Notes: generated from the letters alone by a model not told the origin. 64,000 nt of DNA from Agrypnia vestita (GCA_016648135.1 JADDOH010010959.1:1-64000), one strand, 5' to 3'. Positions 42,664 through 55,250 are shown, counted from the first letter of the stretch. Translations and numbers: made by a program.

Positions 42664-42960
42664 TTAAACATGATCCATAACATAATTATTACTATTCAAA
42701 CACCTTAAGTGTTCCTTAACTATAACTTCAAAATTTTTACACGTTTTCCCTATATAAAAATAATCACAATCATTACAAATCAAAATATAAACGCCCGATT
42801 TTAAAAAAAATTATACTTATCTTTATTATTTAATATGTATTTTTTAAATTTATTATTAGTATAAAAAGCTGGTTGAATAAAATTTGAGATATTTTTAACT
42901 ATTGAATTAGAAATTTCATTTTTTATAAATATAATTTTCCCTCAATGTTTATCAGAATCA
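42664..42960 (-). pseudogene. Penelope-like element: GIY-YIG endonuclease N-terminal part and linker
   Basis: Read on the minus strand: a linker FYTNNKFKKYILNNKDK, then after a one-base frame change SGVYILICNDCDYFYIGKTC and FEVIVKEHL, ending at TAA 42,664. The pattern SGIYxxxCxxCxxxYIGxTxxxxxxRxxEH is the GIY-YIG nuclease core of PLEs; here GIY appears as GVY and YIG is intact, the arginine after it is lost. The linker before it matches the region between PLE reverse transcriptase and endonuclease. The rest of the domain is probably the piece at 40,761-41,120. Confidence 0.72.
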
Positions 42961-45900
42961 AAAATTGAAGGGTAAACAAAACATTAAAAAAAAGTGCTCC
43001 CACTAAGTTGGAATCTCATTTTTATAATTAAATATTTGAAATTGTATTTCTTTTTGTGTTAGGCATCTGTAATTAACGAGGTAACGGATCGCTGTCGGGA
43101 ATTACAATCTCTCACAGGTGTTTAGGAATTTTTCCACGCTCGATTACTATTGTGAGCAGCCCATTCCCATCGAGCAGCAAAATGGTCATCATTACCTGGC
43201 TCGGCGCATCGTCTCCAGCGGCAATCAGCGGCACGCGAACTCAAAACAAGGCATGCTCAATTTTTGCCCCATATAAATCCCTCCAAGTGAGAGTGTAGTG
43301 AATATTATTAATTGATTCAAGTTCAATTTACTTTAAATTAAAAATGAGTGTAGCGAATGCCGGTAGCGGGCAAAACTGGGCTAACTTCATATAAGCATAT
43401 TTTCTCATAATAACATTTGAAAACATATTTGGATGAAAATAAATATAAAATAAAGTCGTCACCGAGACTCGAACCTGGAACAAGCTCCGGGTGTCGCCAA
43501 AATTCACCTACATACGTTTTCGTAAGACACGTGTTTTTCACGTTGAAGCGACCAATGTTTCTGAAAAATCTTTGATTTGAATGCGCTAGATATTTTTTCA
43601 CAGAAACTATGGTCTAAAAAATCTTAAATTCACAAGGAAAATATTTTCATTAATATTAATTGACATTTTAAAGGAAGATATAAAAGTCACTTTCCAAAAA
43701 TTCCGAACTCGGTGTAATATTTTCCTTACGGACAGATGTTTTCTGTATATCTCTCTGTGTGATTCAACTTATTTGGTATGAAAAATTGCAATGAACTGTG
43801 CGTTAAAACTTCAAATTAACAATAAAAATGTGGTTCCATTTAAAATATATAATTTCACGACAAACGCCGTCGCAGTCGTTAAATAACCGCGAAATAATTC
43901 GTAGTTGTAGGTAAGTTGTAAGGTCCGAAACTAGTAGGTAAATATTTTTAAAACGAATTTGGAGTTTTTATTTAGGTGATGCCTATTATGTGCGGGCAAT
44001 GTCTAGCGATGATGTTATCCCATATCTGGTCGGATGGGCTGAGAGTAAACTTTCGATTCGTTCGGTTGAGTATCCGGTAGCTATGATCAAATATAGTTGT
44101 CTAACGGTTTTGGGAATTTCGTATTTGGTAGAAATATAAAATGTCAAATAGCCGCTGACAGAAATAAATTTAGAAAAATACTTAAATATAAAATACTATA
44201 AATAATTGACGTTGTCGAGTCCGATTGCTGTTGAGTCACGACAATTTATTACCGTTTTCTTAGCGAATTATGCAAAGCTCGATGAAAAGTAATTGATCCT
44301 TGACTTCAGACCGCTGGCAGACAATAATAGTCTGAGTCATCCGTGAATGTTTTGCAATCATTGTCTATTATTACTCTCGGCTCGACTTATTATTATTACC
44401 TTTTTGAGTCATAAAAGTTTTTTTTCTATTTAAGCCTCGTTTGCTCTACAACGCTTTGTTTGCAATTTATTCGGTTCTAGTTGTTTCTTTATTTGAAAAA
44501 GATTTCTTTTTATTTATTATGTACAACGGTACTCTATGTGCTGTCGGGAATTTGAACCAAACGGAGATCAAGTCCAGTGAGCCATAACTGCTGAATATGT
44601 CAGTGAAACTTGTAAATAGTAATAGAAAAAAATGGATAAAGCGCCGGAATGAAGTGTACGTAGGAACACTACGAATGTTATAATTTTAAAGCCGATTAAG
44701 CTTAATAGATTAATTAAGAAATGTTTACCGCGCTACGAACTTTGAACGAATGAATGACTAATTAAAAAATTAAACAGATCCTTTGGAAGAAGCCAAAGAT
44801 GTGATGCGGTTTACCCCACCTTTTAACAAACGGGGGGATAGTGTATGCGTTTTTAGAAAAAAATCATTTTTTCCACTTCATAGAGCCGAAATATCAGAAT
44901 ACTCAGCGCCATGAATTAATAACTCGAGAGTTACCCTTAATATCCTATTTGAAGTTGATAGAATAAATTTCTACTTCATACTTCTGGGTTCGTCTATAGT
45001 TACGCTATTATGACTCTTGGTGAAGCAATTTACGGTTAATGCGATCTGGTAGTTCATCTATCATAACGATCTAAACGCTTAAAGTTTTTTTAAAGCAAAA
45101 TTATCGTTCACGATGACGACGGCGGTGTCTCCGGCATTCCGACGAGCAGCTACTGAGGGGTCATCCTCGCTTACTCACTAACACGAAGGAATCGCGAGAT
45201 CACAAATGAATAAGTTAAGTCGGGTTTTAATTTAAATCCAAAATGTGTTACCGCTTCAAATCTTAAATTACCGAAGTGATTGATGCAAAGGGAACATAAC
45301 GGCCAGCATATAAGATGGCCCAGCGCACGAAGAGTTCTCGGTAATACTCGGTCGCAAACGAATGTCGTATTTGGAATCACCTCGAATGAGTCGTACGTGT
45401 AATACGAATAAAGCCGATCATTTTTATCGTTGAAATGTTCGCCGTCAATTTATTCTGATGACTGAACTATTATTATTATATCTGATACGGGTTCTAGTTC
45501 TAATATGTCGCGTTACATTTTAGGATTTGTTAATATCCATTCTAATCAACTACAACGCATACATCGAGATACACCAATGTTTGAATACAATGTCGTCGTA
45601 GGTGTTGAGTGAGTAAAGGTTATTCAAAATTTTCATCTACATACTAATTTTTAATTTATTTATATTGGCAAACACTACCTACACCATCCGTTATTAAATT
45701 ATTTGATCGATATCTCGTAATTAAATTTACGTTATTACACTTGAGTCCTCTAAAAATGAATTATTTGCAGCCACAGCACTCGCGGCTGTGGAAATGCGCT
45801 ATGAAATGTCGAAATTGGAACGTCGTTGCGAGCGGGCTGCGCGCGGGTCGCGTGACTCCCCCCTCCCCCCACCTCGCGGAGTGCCGTCGCATGAGTCACT

Positions 45901-46454
45901 GCGACCACCGCCTTTCCAAATCCTACGGTACTCCGCGTTTAATGCGCGCGGCTTGCCCGACAGCGTACCTTCTCGAATTTGTCCGTCCGTTTCTTCGCAA
46001 CTCGATGTCCGCCGCTAACATCGCGAGAATTCGGTATCTCGGAAAACGATTAAATGGATACAATATTATACTGTGTAATGACTTTACTTTACCCCGTGTG
46101 TTTATTCAAAAAACGCCGTAACTAGGCCTGCCGATCGCGTTCGGTACCCTGTCCAGCGTCGGCTGTCGCTAACTGGTAGTTAAAATTGGAAACGTTCGTT
46201 TCGATTTGCAATAATATAAATTATTGAGAAACAAGATACTTTTATACTTTGATACGTTTGGCACATACTGAATGGGTTGTATCGAATGCCATTACATACT
46301 TTTTAAAAAGTAATATCTTGTCCCATTTTTTTGTATACGGACGAGTGCACGAGCGGTTACCGACATAAGTTCAGCGAAGCGGTTAATCATTTTTTTGGGG
46401 GACATTACTGCCTGTCGTCTTTTATGTTAGCGGTACATTAGTATACGGCTTTGG
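42961..46454. other. long stretch without recognised genes
   Basis: AT-rich DNA with moderate-GC patches at 43,140-43,250, 45,110-45,180 and 45,790-46,020. A tRNA-like B-box (GGTTCGAGTCTC, minus strand) occurs near 43,467 without a convincing rest of a tRNA or SINE body. A 126-codon frame at 45,741-46,121 (+) overlaps a second frame and has no known motif. No element boundaries seen. Confidence 0.4.
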
Positions 46455-47050
46455 AATTATTATTATTATTTTTTTTTTTAATGTACCTATTTATTAATTA
46501 TTTATTTATTGTTTATTTACATTAAGATTAGTTGATACAAGATACTAATAACTGCCACACTAGGTAAAAACCTGTTCTGTGGCAGTTATTCTCATATGGT
46601 ATTTATTTAGTGGATAAAAATGACAATTTGAAGAATCTTAATCTAAAAGAAAATAAAAAGAAAAAATATACATATAAAATCAAGATAAAAATTTAATGTA
46701 AATCATAGGAATAAATCTAAGAGAAAAGAAAAGAAAATACACATATAAAATTAAGATAAAAATTTAAGTACAAAAATAAATATTATATTATAGTATACTA
46801 TAAATTATATAAATATTTTTTGCCAATTCAGAGGTCAAGGGCGGATCACTTCCTCAGCATACCTTCTACCTGATATTTTTATAAACTTATTGATACGATG
46901 TTTAAAAGGTTTGTGTACAGTTATTTCTTTAGTTTCATTGGGTAACTTATTGAAGACAAGCGGGGCAGTGAAATTATATTGTCTTTGCCCAAATCACCCC
47001 TTATCACTGCATTCTTCGAAAAACGTTTTTGGTTAATGTTTTCTGTAGCG
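46455..47050 (-). mobile_element. 5'-truncated LINE with A-rich tail
   Basis: On the minus strand the last 53 codons of a LINE protein are readable up to TGA at 46,835: FGQRQYNFTAPLVFNKLPNE, then a basic tail ending RRYAEEVIRP. The pattern G-x-R-S/Q-x4-AP-x-LxNxLP is the usual C-terminus of Jockey/CR1/L2-type reverse transcriptase proteins. A ~370-base 3' region follows, with a stem-loop (ATAACTGCCACA at 46,548 against TGTGGCAGTTAT at 46,579), and ends in an A-run with (TAA)n at 46,456-46,479. Upstream coding sequence is missing beyond about 47,050, the usual result of incomplete reverse transcription. Confidence 0.68.
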
Positions 47051-47092
47051 ATGCAATATCAATCCAATAATATTTGATTCAAGCACACATTA

Positions 47093-47398
47093 TCACACTA
47101 AATTACTTACAGATGTCGAAGCAATCTCTTTAATTAAATCGTTCCATTCCGTGAAGTACTTGGAAGTAAATCGAGACATAGATTGGAGGATAGAATTCCC
47201 GATTGCTCCGCTAGCCTCGCCGATCTCGCAGTGATGCCGCACATTCCCCGCGACACGATATGAATGCGGCGAGGAGGTTGCGTGGAAGGGCAGCCGGCCC
47301 TGGAACAATGGCCGGCCTAACTGTTTAATGTCCTGTCTCCTGTCCCCTCGTGCATTATTCGTGCGAGCTTTGTTTTTATCGCCAACTATCGAGGGCAC
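47093..47398 (-). other. GC-rich open frame ending at a possible splice donor
   Basis: The minus strand is open for 101 codons. Near its end, GCTTCGACATCT is followed by GTAAGTAAT (about 47,103-47,112), a strong donor match. Bases 47,190-47,330 are much richer in GC than the surroundings. A host exon reading leftward is possible, but I recognise no domain and the residues are not typical of any family I know. Confidence 0.25.
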
Positions 47399-49276
47399 AC
47401 TTTACGAAGGATTTTTCATTATTATTTATAACTCGATAAGAACGTGCATTATGGATTCGGGACAACCACTTTGTACGGGGCTTGGAGTGATATTATTTCG
47501 GCGTTGGCTGCATTTATTGTTTTTCAATTGAGTTCACGGTGTTTTGCAATTGCAATTTTTTCGGTATATAAATGTATCTTCGCATTTCTTTTACTTTTTA
47601 TTCAAATATAATTTTAGTTATATACTTAATACGAGTACACAGAAGAAATCTATCTATATAAAAGAATAAATATAGTTAAATTGCGAATTTAACCGGTGGC
47701 GGTGTTAGTTTTTTCTATTTCGTAAAATAGTGTATATCACACTAAATTAAACAGTATACATGGAAGAAGTATATTTTTAAACTCTATTTTATATAGGTAA
47801 AGTTAAAGGATAAAGGTAGTTAATCTATTCTCCCGAGTATGTTATGTCGCTATGTAGACGAAGAATGATATGAAAGCGCGAGAAAGGTATCTGATCGAGA
47901 TTAAACAAGAAACGTTAAGTACGCGATGGGATAAGTATAATAGAAGAAAGTAGACTTGCTTGAATAGTTTTACAATAAGAATTTTCGAGTGTATAGAAGA
48001 AATGTGAGTAGTAAATTATATAGAATACTACGAGAAATGTCGAATATAATATATCGTTATGAAAATAATATATTCAACCTGTAGCGGCGACCTCGTAATT
48101 ATATTAAAATGTGCACATTTTTACAATCCAGAAAGCCATTGATAAATAATAAAGATATGAAACGAATACCGCAAAACTTTTTTATAAATTCAAAACACTC
48201 TCGCAGGTTTTTAAACTGTGATATATGTCTCAATTAATTATGTTTCATTGTCTAACTCTGGATTGTTTGAATCAATCCATTCACTAATTAATAGCTAGGT
48301 ACCTAAAATATCACTTGGTTATTTCTAGAGAACCATTGAGATTCACGAGAGAAAATATTAAAAAAAACGCCATGAATGAATTAATGCTCCAAACAATGTA
48401 CTATCTCTTGGGGATTTTTCGCGGATTAGGAACAATCCGAATAAATGCCAGAACAACTTTCTGAAATCTGCATTCACTTTTAGTAGAAATAATGCATTCG
48501 GGCATTGTTAAAAATGGAATTTGTAATAATCGCAGTTCTTGTATTATTTTTGTCTTGATTTCACTTTTAAAAATTTAATTCTCCCTGTAACCAACTTCCG
48601 TTCGGATTGTTTTCAACCTTGACTCGGTGCGACTGGTGATTGTCACCCTATTGTCATCTTACTATGTCACAACTGACTAGACATTGCCTACTCTACAATG
48701 TTGTTATTCACTATTATTATTGTTGGTATTACTATTATTTTGTTCTTTTTAACGTATCGCTCCAATCTACTTTTACCATATATTAATACTTTTAAAATGT
48801 CTTAACTATCCTTTTTATGAAATTAAATACGATGTGAGAAAGGCGGGGTGTGTTCAGTACATAATACCCCAGAAGACGCAAACCAGAAGATTCTGAGTGA
48901 CCGTGAAAACTTAAGAACATTCCTATGCACAGTCACTTAGGTGATGTCGAATCCTTAATAGAATTACATGCCCAATTTCCCTTTATTTCATTATCACTTC
49001 AAACTTTAAATTTTCGATCTTCTCATATGATTTTTTTTGATCTATTGAGTCGAATAACGAGAAAATTTTACCATATTGTTGTGGCGCCACACCACAAAAT
49101 CTGCGTTCAGTGTAGTGTAGATAGATTTTTTGCAATTGCAGTAATAAAGAAATATATTATTAATTATTATGGCAGTAATTATTAATTGATATGGCAGTAA
49201 TTTTGTGGTGCAACATGATTATTTTACTTTAAACTAAATTGAACTTTGCAGTGCACGTATGTTGAGTTAAATTTAA
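47399..49276. other. no recognised feature
   Basis: AT-rich DNA. A small hairpin around 49,080-49,100 (TTGTGGCGCCACACC) has an echo at 49,200-49,215, but no element could be defined. Confidence 0.4.
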
Positions 49277-49320
49277 CACTACTATGGTTTCGAGAGGAGC
49301 AGTCCCTCTCATCATCATAT
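49277..49320 (-). ncRNA. degraded hammerhead-like motif of PLE type
   Basis: Minus strand: TGATGA, GAGG-loop-CCTC, then TCGAAACCATAGTAG. The core has lost its first base and stem I does not pair. It resembles the plus-strand motif at 51,612. Confidence 0.4.
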
Positions 49321-49986
49321 GTAATTTATCTGTAGTTGTAATTACAAAACCCTGCAATGGATCCCTAAATTATAGATATATAGGTACACGGCTGATGATA
49401 GCACAGTAAGCCAGATTAAGATTTAAACTTTGGATGTTGAGATTCAACTCATTTCATACTACTAATATGTTCTATAAATACTTAAAAATAAACAATACCA
49501 GTACTCTGGAATTGTTTTTATTGCTGTTACATTTCAATCACAACGCTTAGTCCACATCTTCTCTGACTTCAGTACCGCGAATAGACAACAGACAAAATTA
49601 CGGAGATTTCAAATAATATTTGTGTCACTGTAATTTTTGACAGGAAACTACACACAATTCAATTGCCCCTATCATTATTTTAACGCGATTGAATTTTTTG
49701 CTGCCGTACCACTCAAGAGGTCATTCCGACCTTACCTTGAATGCAAACCGCAGTCGGGTGCATGATGCAATCATTCCGGGTACAGTCATTCTCGCAAATA
49801 TGCAAATTGTTATTTTTTTCCATTTACGTCGGTCGGAATAATTATCGAGGTAATGTCGTAATAAACTTTTAATGTTTTATTTAGTTGACCTAACGGCTGT
49901 TTTATAAACGTTGCTCTTTGTCTCCATTATCACACTAGACTTTAGACAAATACTTTTCTCTCTCTCTCTCTTTTATTACGGCACAT
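49321..49986. other. no recognised feature
   Basis: AT-rich DNA with a (TC)n run at about 49,955. Probably contains decayed PLE sequence, given the motifs at both sides. Confidence 0.35.
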
Positions 49987-50032
49987 CAGCCCTGATGATG
50001 GACCCTGTAGTTGGATCCAAAATGTCGGGCAG
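49987..50032 (+). ncRNA. degraded hammerhead-like motif of PLE type
   Basis: CAGCC, CTGATGA, then TGGACCC-loop-GGATCC as a stem II, then CAAAATGTCGGGCAG. The core is intact, but GAA has become CAA and stem III is reduced; CC/GG and AG pairs remain for stem I. The layout matches the motif at 56,846. Confidence 0.45.
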
Positions 50033-51611
50033 AAAGGTCGTAGAAATGGCAGTAAAAATGTACAATACACGATAAATGCAATTAATCCCGCAGCACTTAA
50101 CGTGATCAAAAGCACTTTAATTTTACTAAGAACAAATGCACTACTGCTTCACTTACTCTAGGGTAAAAACATATCCAATATATCACTTTTTTTTAGTAAA
50201 TTTCACTTGCCATGCACAGTCGCGAAAATAGCTACATTTGTCGGCCGATGCATTTATTGTTCTGTAGTTTGGTAATGGTTTCATCGTCTGTGGTGTGAAA
50301 TGTTAAACTTACCGAACTTAGTTTCTAGTAGATTCGACATATCTATTTATTAAGTCAGATGACTGGGTACTGGTGCACGTATTCCGCCACCGTACGGGCA
50401 ATGTTTCGCTAAAAGTTTTAAGCACTCACGTCCGAACATGACAATATTGATTGTTACAATATTGTACAAAATAATTGCAGCGTAAGAAGGGTAAGTCGGC
50501 CATATTTTTTCGTTCCTCGCGTTCTTCCCTCTCTATTGGGAAGTGTGTTGGGGTAACATTGGGGTGTGATTGCACGTATAAATATTAATTCCTCCGACAC
50601 GAGGTCGTTACAATGAGAAAGTAAACTGATCGGTAAATAGTTGGGGTGGCCGAATAATCGATATTTCCGTCTGCTGACGTCTTTATTACGTCCTGTGCAC
50701 CCCACACACTGACACTATATAGTAATTCTCATTTTTAATTTCTCAAGTAGTTCAAAATACAGATGTGGATGATAAATTGGGTAGATTGTATCATTATTAC
50801 ACACTGAGGTACACGTTTAGACGGAGTGAAGTATTTTTTTAATCGAATCAAGTATCTTACCGTACACCATAACACAAGGAGCACGTCAATCTTCACCTTC
50901 CAATTCATGTATTCAATTTCAGTTATTCCTTAAGTAAACGATTTTTACTTAAGGAGTAACTAAAAAGTATTTGGTAAAATTCTAAATGTAGATTCAATGT
51001 GTAAATGCAGGTGCAATAAAGATTCTCACAATATTGTAAAATCTCTAGGAATTGAAGTTTTGGAATGGTATCGCGGGGAATATTTCAATACACTCATCTC
51101 CAAAAGGAGCTCATCTTCTAATGCAACATTGGCTGTGCAAAAGATGTGATCGAGTGAGCTCGTATAACGCGTATTGAGGTGATAAAATAATTAATAATTA
51201 ATGTAAAATTTAAAACATATTTTTATCTATCCTGATTGTGCAGAATAATAATTGTAAGGTAACCTTATATTTTAGATACCTAATATGTTTATAACAATCT
51301 CATGTACGAAATTTAGCATCTTAATTTGTCGATTTAAGGAACAATAAGTAATCACTAAATGTAGGTTTAAGATGTTTGTAAAGCTATGTTTATTATACTT
51401 GAGTTTAATGATATATTATTCTATTCGAGTTTCGAGAGTGAAATTCGCGTTCAATTGTTTACACACAGCTACATATCAAATAAAGGATTTTTGTATTTTT
51501 AAAGTACCTACTGATAGACAGCCTACCGGCTCCTTTTGCCAGTACCTAATTAATAATTATTTAATTATTTATTATATTATGTTTTCCATATTCGAATGTA
51601 GTTAGTTTAAC
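50033..51611. other. no recognised gene; one short palindrome
   Basis: AGTTATTCCTTAAGTAAA at 50,922 is repeated inverted at 50,946-50,963, a hairpin of about 18 bp. Otherwise AT-rich DNA; a minus frame at 50,454-50,705 has no known domain. Confidence 0.4.
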
Positions 51612-51655
51612 ACTTCGCCTGTCGATGAGAGGTTCTGTCACTCTCGAAACACGAG
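51612..51655 (+). ncRNA. degraded hammerhead-like motif of PLE type
   Basis: CTGTCGATGA, GAG-loop-CTC, then TCGAAACACGAGT. It is similar in order to the minus-strand motif at 49,277, with an inserted TC in the core. Probably inactive. Confidence 0.35.
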
Positions 51656-52768
51656 TAAAATAAACTCAAGTAGGATAAAAATTTGAAAGATCATCATGAA
51701 TAATATCTACAAAGTCAACGCCGATTTCATCAGTAATAATGTTTGTGTAAATCGATTTGGACCGTTCGAGTGTAATGTCTCGAAAATGCACTTGCAGCCT
51801 TTGCATTATTGTATTATAAATCCTATCTCGGTGTGAGGTAATGTCATTTCCTTCACGATCGAGCGATTCCTTCACGACTCGTCGGCTTCCATTGTTTCTA
51901 GTTTGCTTACAAATCTGCGGTGACCTTGCAATGGACAGAGATCGAGATCACAAGCAAAAATCACTGTATGCACTCTTCACTTACATTTTGATCTTTGACT
52001 TTACTACCGTATTACTCATTCAGTTGAACGAGGTAATTACTATAATTTATTTCTGTATTTAGTATTTACAATGTCTACGTTTGATGGTCGTCTTTCCAAA
52101 ACTTTTGAAATTTTTTTAAAACATACGTTAATTCAAAGAGACAAGCGCTAACGTTGCTTGACGACTGCTGGGGCTCTTGTGGCGTGATTGTCCTTGTTGG
52201 GGTAATATTATCACCCAACATTAGGCACGTATTTTAATTGAGTGGTGAATCGAACGTTATGTTATTAGCGAACAACTTATACATTATTTTTTACCTCGGG
52301 GTTAATATACATATAATGCTGTCAATCATAAAATTATTTTATGTATTATTTTTTATTTCGTTCGGAATATCAGTTTTTGTATTTTATTACTGCTCGTATT
52401 TTTAAAGTGGGTCAGATCCGAGCGAGGAAACAGTACGTGTTGATTAGAAATCATCAATTGAAGCCAATATTCATGCATTAGCATTCGATCTCATTGTTGT
52501 TGTTCTGCAATTGCGTGCTGACCATCTGTCGGTTATGCATTTCACCGCAAATACATTGGATTATTTAGTATACTTGAACACTATGATTAACCGACATATT
52601 TATTTTAACTTTGTAATGATATTTTAAATTAAAATGATGCATCAAGAAGTAACTACCAAATCTTAAATGATAATACGCATATCACTGTCGAATATTAATT
52701 AAATATTTCTTATACTACTTTATATAAGTTATGTTAAAGCACATATGATTTATAGAATTACTACGATC
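51656..52768. other. no recognised feature
   Basis: AT-rich DNA; frames at 51,666-51,875 (-) and 51,841-52,062 (+) overlap and show no motif. Confidence 0.45.
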
Positions 52769-53765
52769 TTAAGGCGATCGTCTTTCAAGGTGAGCAATTT
52801 TCACAATTTTTTCTCATATCTTCTCTTGTGCTTTTTATAATTTATTAATCATGTTCCATAATTTTAAATACATAAATTTACACAAACTAAATTATTTAAT
52901 CATTTAATAAATAACTAAACCTACGATATTTTAAAAATGAAGAAAATTGCTCCACTTTGTGGGCCGTGTGACTGGATGGCCTCGTGAGATGCCTTTTTTT
53001 CAATGATATTACATAGAAAAGGGTTGTCCTAATCGTATTAAAATTAGTGCAAAGTCTGTTTGTTTGTTCACTAATAATTTATGTTTTAAAAAATACTGTT
53101 TAAATAAAATGTACGGGTTTTTTCATCCTTTTTTACATAGTTGACAACTTTTTACTTGAATAAATTCAATAAATTAAAAGTATAGATATTTTTATTTTAA
53201 TATTATTACAAAAACGGTAGGTATTAAAAAAAAGGTAGGTAACTTATTCAAAATTTTATATTTCTGCCATTTACTCAAGGCACTACGTATTGTGTCATAT
53301 ATTTTGCGTATTGATTAAATAGTTAAAATCAGGAATATCGACAAAGATTTTGATTTTTTTATTTTTATTTTAAAATAATAAAATCTATTATTTTGATTAT
53401 TGAAGCAAAAAAAATGTTGACCATGTAAAAAGGGTTGAAAAAAACACACGTGATATAAAATATTTTTTTAAATATAAATTGTAAGTAAAGAAACTGACAT
53501 ATTTTGCAATAATTTTAATAAATTTAAATAATAGATTACTTTGTAATATGACAATTTTCTTCATTTTTAAAGCATTAATAGCTTTGGTTATTTATTTAAT
53601 GATTAAATAATTTAGTTTGTCATTTTAATAAGATATATTCGTATTTAAAATGTGTGAAACCCGACTAATAAATTTTAATATGATATCTTTCCATACAAAA
53701 ATGTGATAAAAAACGCAAGAGAAGATACGAGAAAAAATATCTAAAAATAAAAAAACAGAAACCTA
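52769..53765. repeat. long palindromic element related to the one at 37,645
   Basis: The left end CTTAAGGCGATCGTC matches the end of the 37,645 element, followed by the shared CTCATATCTTCTC and TTGCTCCACTTTGTGGGCC. Unlike that element, its right half (about 53,400-53,765) is an inverted copy of its own left half: AAATTATTTAATCATT, ATGAAGAAAATTG and GAAGATATGAGAAAAA-type blocks recur inverted. The right terminal TIR itself is lost. It is therefore a foldback version of the same family. No coding capacity. Confidence 0.65.
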
Positions 53766-53881
53766 GTAAGATGTTTCAGATTAGAGGCGATTAAGCCACT
53801 CGTTTTTGTTTGAAACATACTTCAGAGCTGACATTATTTTCTCCTACGAATGTATTTTATTTAGGCCTAAGAGAAGTTTAA

Positions 53882-54025
53882 GGGCCGATTGTATCAATCT
53901 CGATTACAGTAATCTTTCTTAAAAACCATAGATTTTTACGAAAACGGGTTGTTTGATTGGTGGAAAACGCAAAAATCGTAGGTTTAACCGAAAGATTACT
54001 GTAAACCAATTTGATGCAACCGGCC
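53882..54025. mobile_element. Harbinger-type MITE, about 144 bp
   Basis: Starts GGGCCGATTGTATCAATCTC and ends GATGCAACCGGCC; the interior has the family hairpin (ACCATAGATTTTTACG and CGCAAAAATCGTAGGT). Flanks TAA and GTA give a decayed 3-bp duplication. Same family as 3,600-3,744. Confidence 0.7.
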
Positions 54026-54321
54026 GTATATGGATCCGAGAAGAACGGTGAAACGAATCTTCACGCAAAATAATAATACTCTGCAGTGAATCGGTAATAA
54101 TTTTCATATTGGCATATTAACACGTTCTGGCCGACGTTCTCAACAGAGGGAGTAAGTAGTTCAAGACAGTTGCCAGTCTGTTTGGTTAACAGCAGTGCGG
54201 TCTCGCTCCGCTTCCCTTCTGGTCCCCGGGCACTTCGTTTTCGTTTCTAAAATTATTCAATTTTTCTGCCACAGCGGATACATTTTCAATCGGACTTCAG
54301 TTACCGAAATAATGTGACTAA

Positions 54322-54466
54322 GGCCCGGTTGTTTCAAGTTGGATTAAAGTAAGCGTTCTTTTAAAGCATAGATTTTTACGTTCTCCACCAATCAGACGAT
54401 CCGTTTTCGTAAAAATCTATGCTTGAATAGACCGCTTACTTTGATCGAACTTGAAACAACCGGGCC
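54322..54466. mobile_element. 145-bp Harbinger-type MITE with TAA duplication
   Basis: Starts GGCCCGGTTGTTTCAAGTTG and ends GAACTTGAAACAACCGGGCC. TAA is duplicated on both sides (54,319-54,321 and 54,467-54,469). It is the best-preserved copy of the 145-bp family in the window. Confidence 0.85.
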
Positions 54467-54469
54467 TAA

Positions 54470-54660
54470 GGCCCGGTTGTTTCAACTTGATCAAAGTCAC
54501 GGTAGAGTTTAAACTCGAGTTTTTAGTAACTTTTTCCAAAAACGGGTTGTTTCAACTCGGATTAAACGAAATCCGTCAGAAAATTCTGAGCGGAAATATA
54601 AATTTAAACTCTCGGTCAGAGACGCGCATGCGCACTGCGCGACTTAATTGACATCTGTCA
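54470..54660. mobile_element. second Harbinger-type end directly abutting the first
   Basis: Immediately after the shared TAA, another GGCCCGGTTGTTTCAACTTG begins. A second GGGTTGTTTCAACTCGGATT follows at 54,543. No right end was found, so this is a truncated or longer, unresolved copy. The tandem arrangement shows insertion of one element at the end of another. Confidence 0.6.
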
Positions 54661-55250
54661 ATAAAATCTTTTTTTTAAATTATTTTTCGACATTTTACAT
54701 ACAATGTGTCGAAATGTACAATATTATGTAGGGTGAGACAGACTGATCCTACAGTATATCCTTAACAGGAGAAGACCTCGAACGATACTTTTTCGATCAG
54801 ATTTTGATCATTTTGCATTTATATCGATAAAAGGTGCGTAAGTGATGTATCTGGAACACTGTTTCTTGGACTGCGGATAGGGTCAGCTATTACCAGAGCA
54901 ATGGCTCCTCAGACACATTATAATCAGTCGAAGTGCGCTATAAAAATCAGAAATATATTTGTCAATATGTCTAAACAAATCATGTTACGATAAACGGTAT
55001 TAGGTACCAGATTTGATAATTGCTATTTATTTATTTTGGGAAAAGTTAACAGAAAATCTTAAATTAACATACAGGGGATAAAAAATAGTAAATTATGCCA
55101 ATTATAAACATTCCACCGTTAGGATAAAGGAAAGAAGTATGGGAGTATATGGGATTATAAATTATAATTTAACTTCTTTTTTTTCAATTGATTGAGCAAC
55201 ATTGTAGATTGACATTTTAAAAAAATATTGATTATGTGAGTTTTTCTTTT
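54661..55250. other. no recognised feature
   Basis: AT-rich DNA; no boundaries or coding signal. Confidence 0.45.

Noticed and set aside
43440..43530. tRNA or SINE near a GGTTCGAGTCTC motif (minus)
   Set aside because: Only the B-box is convincing; no A-box at the right distance and no second copy in the window.
49080..49218. small MITE with GTGGTG-type inverted ends
   Set aside because: The inverted match is short and interrupted, and no target duplication is visible.
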